Origin: Collinsella aerofaciens
Lineage (GTDB): Bacteria; Actinomycetota; Coriobacteriia; Coriobacteriales; Coriobacteriaceae
Assembly (NCBI GenBank): GCA_021641225.1
Contig: JAJWXI010000044.1
Coordinates: forward strand, 1-12,005
Direction: 5' to 3'
DNA length: 12,005 bases
In this document: positions 6,579 to 12,005 of the stretch, one piece after another
How the letters are laid out: every line of letters begins with the position of its first letter
Numbering within the stretch: the first letter of the stretch is position 1
Program-made: the position numbers and the translations under genes
The notes under the pieces: generated by a model
The model's input: only the letters and a program-made list of their open reading frames with translations
Told to the model about the DNA's origin: nothing
Databases searched by the model: none

Positions 6579-6989
6579 GTGGACGGATTGAATACGGTTT
6601 TGGAGTATCTGACGTCGGTGCCGGCGTGGTATCTGGCGACGAGCGTGGACAGGCAGCCACATGTGCGTCCGTTCTCGTTTGCACAGATTCAGGACGGCAA
6701 GCTGTGGTTTGTGACAGCGCGCACCAAAGACGTGTGGCAGGAGCTGCTGCAAAACCAGCGCTTTGAGGCCACGAGTTGGTGGCCGGGCCATGGCTGGCTC
6801 ATCTTGCGCGGGCGCGCTGGCTTGGATGACCGGGCTTTAGACGAAATGCGCGAAGCCGGGTGGAAGCATCTAGAGCGCCTAGGCGAGCACTATGAGGGGC
6901 CTAACGACCCCACGCTCGTCTTCTTTAGCGTCGAGGATCCCGAGGCTTTTATCTGCAATCACGACGAATGGGTGCCGGTCGAGCTCTAG
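6579..6989 (+). CDS. Pyridoxamine 5'-phosphate oxidase-like flavin-barrel protein (second copy)
   Basis: This is a tandem paralogue of the preceding gene, with the same split-barrel motifs: PAWYLAT, PHVRPFSFA, GKLWFVTARTKDVW, WWPGHGW and LVFFSV. It is likewise a probable FMN-binding oxidoreductase of unknown substrate. The GTG at 6579 is chosen as start because a perfect AGGAGG (6569-6574) lies 4 bases upstream, giving 136 residues that begin shortly before the conserved core, as in the paralogue. The frame is open further to a TTG at 6534, but that start has no ribosome site. Only 54 bp separate it from the previous stop. It is the last gene of the operon; a strong terminator begins 38 bases after its stop. 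Confidence 0.83.
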   Translation: MDGLNTVLEYLTSVPAWYLATSVDRQPHVRPFSFAQIQDGKLWFVTARTKDVWQELLQNQRFEATSWWPGHGWLILRGRAGLDDRALDEMREAGWKHLERLGEHYEGPNDPTLVFFSVEDPEAFICNHDEWVPVEL

Positions 6990-7026
6990 CCAACCGGCTC
7001 ATCCTAACAACTTGGTTTTCGCATGG

Positions 7027-7088
7027 GCGGGCCCCGTATTGCCCGGCGCCGTTAGGAGCGTCGGTCAATACGGGGCCCGCTCTATTTG
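7027..7088 (+). terminator. Intrinsic terminator of the riboflavin transporter operon
   Basis: GCGGGCCCCGTATTG (7027-7041) and CAATACGGGGCCCGC (7066-7080) form a perfect 15-bp stem. Inside it CCGGCGC (7043-7049) pairs with GCGTCGG (7058-7064) with one G-U pair. A T-rich run, TCTATTTG (7081-7088), follows directly. The long GC-rich stem plus T-rich tail on the + strand fits a rho-independent terminator. Confidence 0.85.
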
Positions 7089-7125
7089 TCAATTCCTTCA
7101 AGCGAATGTGTCGGGAATGTTTCAA

Positions 7126-7139
7126 TGCATGAATATGCA
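7126..7139. promoter_or_regulatory. Candidate ArgR operator (ARG box) upstream of argC
   Basis: TGCAT-GAAT-ATGCA is a perfect inverted repeat with 5-bp arms and a 4-bp spacer. It resembles actinobacterial ARG boxes and contains the TGAAT half-site used in many bacteria. Further TGCAT half-sites occur at 7157-7161 and 7219-7223, consistent with a multi-site operator. It stands 107 bp before the argC start, near the candidate promoter, where the arginine repressor would be expected to act. No argR gene is present in the window. Confidence 0.5.
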
Positions 7140-7149
7140 AGCCATTTAC

Positions 7150-7177
7150 GTGTTAATGCATCTTTTGGTGCTAAAGT
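7150..7177 (+). promoter_or_regulatory. Candidate argC promoter
   Basis: TGCTAAAGT (7169-7177) is an extended -10 element with a four-of-six hexamer (TAAAGT). The -35 region (about 7150-7155, GTGTTA) is poor. A TGCAT half-site (7157-7161) lies between the two boxes, so a repressor bound there would block polymerase. Transcription would start near 7184, giving a leader of about 63 bases. Confidence 0.35.
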
Positions 7178-7246
7178 TTCAACCCACTTCATAACGACCG
7201 CTGCGAAATGCGCATCGGTGCATAAATCGCAGACAAGGAGTCTGAT

Positions 7247-8317
7247 ATGTCTTTGAAGGTTGGAATCGTCGGCGCGGCTGGATATGCCGGAGCCGAGCTC
7301 ATTCGCCTCGTGCTCGGTCATCCCGAGTTTGAACTTGTTGCCATTACGTCCAACGCCGATGCCGGCCAGCCGCTGTCTGCGGTGTATCCGAGCTTTGCTG
7401 GCGTGAGCGATCTGGTTTTCACCACGCATGACGCCCCCGAGCTCAAGAGCTGCGATGCGGTTTTTCTTGCCGTGCCGCACACGGCTGCCATGGCACAGGT
7501 GCCCGCGCTGCTTGCATCGGGCGTCTCCTGCTTTGATCTTTCGGCCGATTACCGTCTGAGCGACGCGTCTGTCTTTGAGACATGGTATGCCGCCGAGCAT
7601 ACGAGCCCCGAGTTGCTCAAGACGCGTGCCTTCGGTTTGCCCGAGCTGTTCTGCCAGGACTTGGAGACCGCCGCATCCGACCATGCCGACGGCAAACCCG
7701 TGCTGGTCGCCTGCGCCGGTTGCTATCCCACCGCAACGAGCCTTGCCGCCGCGCCCGCCGTGCGCGCGGGCTGGGTGGCCGAGAACGGCCCCGTGATTGT
7801 CGATGCCATTAGCGGCGTGACGGGCGCCGGTAAGTCCTGCAACGCCCGCACCCATTTTTGCAGCGCCGACGAGAACTTGGAGGCCTACGGCGTGGGTAAA
7901 CATCGTCACACGCCCGAAATCGAGCAAATCCTTGGCCTGACCGATCGCGTCGTCTTTACCCCGCACCTGGCACCGCTCAAGCGTGGTCTGCTCTCCACGG
8001 TGACGATGCCGCTCGCGCTGCAGGCCATCGACTCCTTGGCTCTTGAGGACGTTGTCGACTATTACAAGCAGTTCTATGCCGGTCGCACCTTTGTGCGCGT
8101 GCTCGATGCCGGCCAGCAGCCCAAGACGGCTTCGGTCGTCGGCACCAACGCTGCCCAGATTGGCCTCGCGCTCAACAAGCGCGCGGGCGTGCTGGTGGCG
8201 ACGGGTGCCATCGACAATCTGTGCAAGGGCGCTGCGGGTCAGGCGGTCCAGTGCGCCAACATCGTCTTTGGATTTGACGAGCGACGAGGCTTGCCCACAG
8301 TGGCGTGCCCGGTGTAG
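7247..8317 (+). CDS. argC: N-acetyl-gamma-glutamyl-phosphate reductase ArgC
   Basis: ArgC reduces N-acetylglutamyl-5-phosphate to N-acetylglutamate semialdehyde with NADPH, the third step of arginine synthesis, in the cytoplasm. The 356-residue protein is full length. It shows the Rossmann motif GAAGYAG (9-15), the catalytic cysteine in ACAGCYPT (C159), the SGVTGAGK segment (189-196), the KHRHTPEI motif with the probable catalytic histidine H219, and the NLCKGAAGQAVQ motif near 324-335 that closes the active site. AAGGAG (7235-7240) lies 6 bases before the ATG. It is the first gene of the arg operon and has the ARG-box-like site upstream. A 135-bp gap with a structured RNA separates it from argJ. 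No anomalies are seen in the protein. Confidence 0.97.
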   Translation: MSLKVGIVGAAGYAGAELIRLVLGHPEFELVAITSNADAGQPLSAVYPSFAGVSDLVFTTHDAPELKSCDAVFLAVPHTAAMAQVPALLASGVSCFDLSADYRLSDASVFETWYAAEHTSPELLKTRAFGLPELFCQDLETAASDHADGKPVLVACAGCYPTATSLAAAPAVRAGWVAENGPVIVDAISGVTGAGKSCNARTHFCSADENLEAYGVGKHRHTPEIEQILGLTDRVVFTPHLAPLKRGLLSTVTMPLALQAIDSLALEDVVDYYKQFYAGRTFVRVLDAGQQPKTASVVGTNAAQIGLALNKRAGVLVATGAIDNLCKGAAGQAVQCANIVFGFDERRGLPTVACPV

Positions 8318-8345
8318 CACATTCGATTGTTAACGATTTGGTAGT

Positions 8346-8426
8346 CGGGCATCGAGTGGGGCGCCACTCTTAAGCTGGTCTCATGATCACGACTGGCATG
8401 GCGCACCAACCGATGTCCGTTTTTTT
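8346..8426 (+). terminator. Terminator-like structured RNA between argC and argJ
   Basis: CGGGCATCG (8346-8354) pairs with CGATGTCCG (8411-8419) in a 9-bp stem with one G-U pair, followed at once by seven T residues (8420-8426). The enclosed 56 bases contain a stem AGTGG/CCACT (8355-8359 and 8364-8368) and a possible TGGT/ACCA pairing. An imperfect local alternative, ACTGGCAT with ATGTCCGT (8392-8399 and 8413-8420), would compete with the outer stem. A terminator inside an operon suggests partial read-through or attenuation. The ligand or signal, if any, is unknown. Confidence 0.45.
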
Positions 8427-8452
8427 GTTTGACATAAGGAGTCATAAAGACG

Positions 8453-9721
8453 ATGAATACCGAGCTGTTTGATATCAAGATTCGCGCCGTCGAGGGTGGC
8501 GTTACGGCTGCGGCTGGTTTTAAGGCTGCAGGCATCCACGCTGGGTTCCGCAAGAACCCCGAGCGTCTGGATTACGCGCTCGTCGTGCCCGATAAACCCT
8601 GTCCCGGTGCTGGCGTGTTTACCACCAATCGCTTTTGCGCAGCGCCCGTGCAGGTGAGCCGTGCCAACCTGGGCGGTATCGACAAGGGGTACGGTATCAT
8701 CGCCGGCATTTCGGTCAACTCTGGCAATGCCAACGCCGCCACGGGTGAGACCGGCCTTGCATGCGCGCGCGAGACGTGCAGCATCGCATCGCAGGTCATC
8801 GGCTGCGAGCCCCAGCAGATTCTGGTTGCCTCCACGGGTGTGATTGGCCAGATTCTGCCGATCGACACGTTTGAGACCGCCATTCCTGCTGCCTACGAGG
8901 CGCTCTCCGCCCACGGTGGCGCCGATGCCGCTCGCGCCATCATGACGACCGACACGCACTCCAAGGAGTACGCCGTATCCTACGTCAGTGAGGCTGCGGG
9001 TCATGCGGGCAATGTCTATACGGTAGGCGGAATGTGCAAGGGCTCGGGCATGATCATGCCCAACATGGCCACCATGATCGCAGTTATCACCACCGATGCC
9101 CCCGTCGAGCCTGCGGCACTTCATGCCCTGCTGCTCTCGACCGTCAAGCAGACCTTTAACAAGGTAACGGTCGATTCCGACACCTCGACCAACGACACCT
9201 GCATCATGCTTGCCTCCGGCGCCGCTGCCGCAGATGCCGAGCCTATCGTCGAGGGCTCCGATGCTTTTGACGAGTTGGCATTTGCCGTGCACGAGGTGTG
9301 CGAGAGCCTGGCGCGCAATATCGCCGCCGACGGTGAGGGCGCATCCAAGCTTGTTACGGTCAACGTTGCCGGCGCCGTGAACGACGAGGAGGCCGATATC
9401 GCCGCCCGTGCCGTTGCCAACTCGCCGCTCGTTAAGACCTGCATCGCCGGCCACGACTGCAACTGGGGCCGCGTTGCCATGGCGCTCGGCAAGTGCGGCG
9501 TGAAGTTTAATCAGGAAGACGTTTCCATCGACATGATGGGCATGCCCGTCTGCCGTGACGGCCTGACCGTTCCCTTTGACGAGGACGAGGCTCTGCGACG
9601 TTTTGAGGCGCCCGAGATCGTGATCTCGGCCGACCTGGGCGCGGGCGACGCGGCAACGACCGTGTGGACTTGCGACCTCACGCACGAGTACATCTCCATC
9701 AACGGCGACTACCGTTCCTAG
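8453..9721 (+). CDS. argJ: Glutamate N-acetyltransferase / ornithine acetyltransferase ArgJ
   Basis: ArgJ moves the acetyl group from N-acetylornithine to glutamate, releasing ornithine and regenerating N-acetylglutamate; many ArgJ enzymes also make N-acetylglutamate from acetyl-CoA. Whether this one is bifunctional cannot be decided here. The 422-residue precursor is expected to cut itself into two chains between A206 and T207 in MIMPNMATM, freeing T207 as nucleophile. Other family motifs are GNANA (91-95), ASTGVIGQ (126-133), GGMCKGSGM, DSDTSTNDT (241-249), GHDCNWGR and the C-terminal ISINGDYRS. AAGGAG (8436-8441) lies 11 bases before the ATG, slightly far, and no nearer start codon is available. 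argB follows after 81 bp. Its presence implies the acetyl-recycling pathway, so a separate argE deacetylase is not needed. Confidence 0.97.
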   Translation: MNTELFDIKIRAVEGGVTAAAGFKAAGIHAGFRKNPERLDYALVVPDKPCPGAGVFTTNRFCAAPVQVSRANLGGIDKGYGIIAGISVNSGNANAATGETGLACARETCSIASQVIGCEPQQILVASTGVIGQILPIDTFETAIPAAYEALSAHGGADAARAIMTTDTHSKEYAVSYVSEAAGHAGNVYTVGGMCKGSGMIMPNMATMIAVITTDAPVEPAALHALLLSTVKQTFNKVTVDSDTSTNDTCIMLASGAAAADAEPIVEGSDAFDELAFAVHEVCESLARNIAADGEGASKLVTVNVAGAVNDEEADIAARAVANSPLVKTCIAGHDCNWGRVAMALGKCGVKFNQEDVSIDMMGMPVCRDGLTVPFDEDEALRRFEAPEIVISADLGAGDAATTVWTCDLTHEYISINGDYRS

Positions 9722-9802
9722 ATTCCAGGCACGCTGCGCATCTTGCCGCGATTGCGGACAGCGGAGCACGGCGCGATAACGATACGAAAGACGAGGCAGA
9801 TT

Positions 9803-10783
9803 ATGAAATTCGCACGCGATTGTCGTTCGAGCGAATCCAACGAAGCAACCGCGCAGCTGCTGTTCGAAGCGCTGCCGTGGATTAAGAACCTGACCGGCAA
9901 GACGGTTGTTATCAAATATGGCGGAGCCGCCATGGTCGACGAGCAGCTGCGCCGCGACGTGATGAGCGACATCGTTTTGCTCAAGATCATCGGCATGCGC
10001 CCTGTTATCGTGCACGGTGGCGGCAAGGCCATCAACGAGGCGCTTAGCCACTACGACATCCCCGTCGAGTTTAAGAACGGCCAGCGCGTGACCACGCCGG
10101 CGACCATGGATATCGTGCGCGAGGTGCTGGGCGGTAAGGTCAACCAAGAGCTGGTCGCGGCGCTCAACCATCACGGCAACCTGGCCGTGGGCGTTTCGGG
10201 CAGCGATGCCGGTACGCTCATCGCCGAGCCGCTCGACCCCGAACTCGGCCGCGTAGGCAAGGTCACGCACGTCAACACCGACTATATCGAGCGCCTGCTC
10301 GATAGCGAGTACATCCCCGTCATCGCAACCGTCGCGGCGGGGGAGGACGGCGGTTTCTTCAACATCAACGCCGATACCGCCGCCGGTGCCGTTGCGGCGG
10401 CGCTGCATGCGCATAAGGCGATCTTTTTGACCGACGTCGACGGCCTGTACAAGGACTTTAGCGACAAGGATTCACTTATCTCCAACCTGACGCTCGACGA
10501 GGTCAATGAGATGCTCTATGGGGGCGAGGTCGACAAAGGCATGATTCCCAAGCTACGCGCCGCTGTCGATGCGCTTGCCGGCGGCGTATTTCGCGCTCAC
10601 ATCATCAACGGTACTACGCCGCATTCGCTGCTGCTGGAGCTGCTGACCGATGCCGGCGTCGGCACCGTGATCCATTCCACCGAGACGGCTTACGAGTTCG
10701 ATACGCATCCGCATCCGCTTTCGACGTTTGCTGCGCGTCTGACCGAGAACCTCGACGAGGTCGAGAAGCTTCAGACGGTCTAA
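9803..10783 (+). CDS. argB: Acetylglutamate kinase ArgB
   Basis: ArgB phosphorylates N-acetylglutamate with ATP, the second step of the pathway and usually the arginine-feedback point in organisms with ArgJ. The 326-residue protein shows the amino-acid-kinase motifs VVIKYGGAAM (K38), VHGGGKAI, QRVTTPATMDIVREVL, NINADTAAGAVA, FLTDVDGLY and the GMIPKL segment. It has about 30 residues before the kinase core (ending with ALPWIKNLTGK), matching the N-terminal helix that arginine-inhibited hexameric kinases use, plus a C-terminal extension after GVGTVIHS. Feedback inhibition is therefore likely but inferred. The ATG at 9803 with GAGG (9793-9796) six bases upstream is preferred; the frame is open to a TTG at 9743 that lacks a ribosome site. 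Confidence 0.96.
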   Translation: MKFARDCRSSESNEATAQLLFEALPWIKNLTGKTVVIKYGGAAMVDEQLRRDVMSDIVLLKIIGMRPVIVHGGGKAINEALSHYDIPVEFKNGQRVTTPATMDIVREVLGGKVNQELVAALNHHGNLAVGVSGSDAGTLIAEPLDPELGRVGKVTHVNTDYIERLLDSEYIPVIATVAAGEDGGFFNINADTAAGAVAAALHAHKAIFLTDVDGLYKDFSDKDSLISNLTLDEVNEMLYGGEVDKGMIPKLRAAVDALAGGVFRAHIINGTTPHSLLLELLTDAGVGTVIHSTETAYEFDTHPHPLSTFAARLTENLDEVEKLQTV

Positions 10784-10821
10784 CTGACCCGCAGCCGCCC
10801 CATTCCTGCACCCATAGGCCT

Positions 10822-10835
10822 GCGCCGTCCGGCGC
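10822..10835 (+). other. Small hairpin before argD
   Basis: GCGCC-GTCC-GGCGC forms a 5-bp stem with a 4-base loop, ending 6 bases before the AAAGG Shine-Dalgarno of argD. No T-run follows. It may tune argD translation or mRNA stability, or simply reflect GC-rich spacer sequence. Confidence 0.2.
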
Positions 10836-10852
10836 TCAACGAAAGGCATCCC

Positions 10853-12005
10853 ATGTCACTTGCAGCTCAGCAATCGCTTGAATCCCATTACGTTATGCAT
10901 ACCTTTGGCCGCTCTCCGGTCGAGTTTGTCGAGGGCCACGGCATGAAACTCACCGGCGACGATGGCCGTGAGTACCTCGACTTTCTTGCCGGCATCGGCG
11001 TGTGCAGCCTGGGTCATGGCGACCCGGCTGTGCTCTCGGCGCTCGAGGCACAGACCAAAAAGCTCATGCATGTCTCCAATTACTTCTACATTGAGCAGCG
11101 CGGACAGGTCGCGGCGCTGCTGTCCAAGCTTGCTAACGACGACGTAGATGGTGCGCGCGTGCTTGCCGATGCCATTGCCGCCGGCGATGAGACCACGGCA
11201 GCTGCTCTTGGTGCCCCGGCTGCGGACGAGCAGGTGTGGGAGACCTTCTTTGCCAACTCCGGCGCCGAGGCCAACGAGGGCTCGATGAAGCTCGCGCGCC
11301 TGTACGCCAAGCGTGCCGGTAACGGCGGCAACACTATCGTGTGCATGCGCGGCGGCTTCCACGGCCGTACGCTCGAGACCATTGCCGCCACCATGCAGGA
11401 TTGGCTGCAGGATAGTTTCCGCCCGCTGCCGGGTGGCTTTGTGGCCTGCACGCCCAACGATATCGATGAACTGCGTGCGATCTTTAAGCAGCTGGGGAGC
11501 GAAATTTGTGCCGTGATGCTCGAGCCGATCCAGGGTGAGAGTGGCGTGCACCCCATGACCGAGGAGTTTATGGCGGCAGCGCGCGACTTGGCACATGAAG
11601 TGGGCGCCGTGCTTATCGCCGACGAGGTCCAGTGCGGCATCTTCCGTTCCGGCAAGCCGTTCGCATTCCAAACCTATGGCGTGGAGCCCGACATCATGAG
11701 CCTTGCCAAGGGCATTGCTGATGGCGTGCCTATGGGTGCCGTCGTGGCAAAGAAAGAGATCGCCGACGTGTTTAAGCCCGGCGATCACGGTTCGACTTTT
11801 GGCGGTAGCTGCTTGGCCATCGCGGCGTGCGCCGCGACGCTCTCCGCGCTCGTGCGCGGCGATTATGCCGACCATGCTGCCAAGGTAGGCGCCTATATGG
11901 AGGCAAAGCTCGCCAAGCTGCCGCACGTGACCGAGGTGCGTGGCCGTGGCTTGATGCTCGGCTGTGATCTGGATGATGCCGCGGGCGACGCGCATGATAT
12001 TGTTG
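10853..12005 (+). CDS. argD: Acetylornithine aminotransferase ArgD (3' end beyond window)
   Basis: ArgD is a PLP-dependent class-III aminotransferase that converts N-acetylglutamate semialdehyde to N-acetylornithine with glutamate as donor. The 384 residues present include NSGAEAN (135-141), FHGRTL (169-174), LEPIQGESG (223-231), ADEVQCG with the cofactor-binding D258, the PLP lysine K286 in SLAKGIADG, and STFGG (314-318). Homologous ornithine or 4-aminobutyrate aminotransferases share these motifs; the arg operon context favours ArgD. AAAGG (10842-10846) lies 6 bases before the ATG. An alanine- and acid-rich stretch (about 96-126) between the helix LLSKLA and WETFFANSGAEAN is longer than usual for this family. 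The frame is open to the right edge, so the last few dozen residues are missing. Confidence 0.95.
   Translation, partial: MSLAAQQSLESHYVMHTFGRSPVEFVEGHGMKLTGDDGREYLDFLAGIGVCSLGHGDPAVLSALEAQTKKLMHVSNYFYIEQRGQVAALLSKLANDDVDGARVLADAIAAGDETTAAALGAPAADEQVWETFFANSGAEANEGSMKLARLYAKRAGNGGNTIVCMRGGFHGRTLETIAATMQDWLQDSFRPLPGGFVACTPNDIDELRAIFKQLGSEICAVMLEPIQGESGVHPMTEEFMAAARDLAHEVGAVLIADEVQCGIFRSGKPFAFQTYGVEPDIMSLAKGIADGVPMGAVVAKKEIADVFKPGDHGSTFGGSCLAIAACAATLSALVRGDYADHAAKVGAYMEAKLAKLPHVTEVRGRGLMLGCDLDDAAGDAHDIV

Noticed and set aside
8429..8434. Perfect TTGACA suggesting a promoter for argJ.
   Set aside because: A -10 box at the proper distance would fall on the argJ start codon, so a transcript would begin inside the gene; no -10-like sequence is there.
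8387..10414. A 675-codon open frame on the - strand opposite argJ and argB.
   Set aside because: It spans two well-supported genes and their spacer, has no recognisable motifs, and is explained by codon bias.

Overview
This is a GC-rich bacterial window with three transcription units, all on the + strand: the chaperonin pair groES-groEL; a riboflavin ECF transporter operon led by an FMN riboswitch and ending in two small flavin-barrel proteins; and the start of an arginine biosynthesis operon (argC-argJ-argB-argD, argD cut by the right edge). The GC-rich codon use, the fusion of both ECF ATPases into one chain, and this combination of genes point to an actinobacterium, probably class Coriobacteriia (Collinsella-like). 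The lineage is an inference from style, not from a marker gene.

Region 1 (1-2360): an AT-rich promoter area, a leader with a small perfect hairpin, groES and groEL. No CIRCE or HAIR repeat is visible upstream. Just after groEL lies a 144-bp near-perfect palindrome (2217-2360) with 23-bp perfect outer arms and a 16-bp perfect inner stem; the inner stem probably acts as a terminator.

Region 2 (2361-7088): about 200 bp of gene-free DNA, an extended -10 promoter, then an FMN riboswitch whose P1 helix overlaps the likely Shine-Dalgarno of the next gene. The genes are ribU (substrate-binding S component), a fused EcfA1-EcfA2 ATPase, ecfT (transmembrane coupling protein), and two paralogous pyridoxamine-phosphate-oxidase-like proteins. 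Start and stop codons overlap from ribU through ecfT and no terminator appears until 7027-7088, so FMN probably controls uptake of its own precursor together with two probable flavin-binding proteins.

Region 3 (7089-12005): a leader with an ArgR-type palindrome, then argC, argJ, argB and argD. ArgJ recycles the acetyl group, so these four enzymes carry glutamate to ornithine by the cyclic acetylated route. A structured RNA ending in a T7 run sits between argC and argJ and may attenuate the operon.

I see no mobile element, CRISPR array, tRNA, rRNA or defence locus. Most of the window is ordinary core metabolism. The points worth a second look are the large palindrome, the argC-argJ intergenic structure, the riboswitch-controlled ECF module with its flavin-barrel pair, and an alanine-rich insertion in ArgD.
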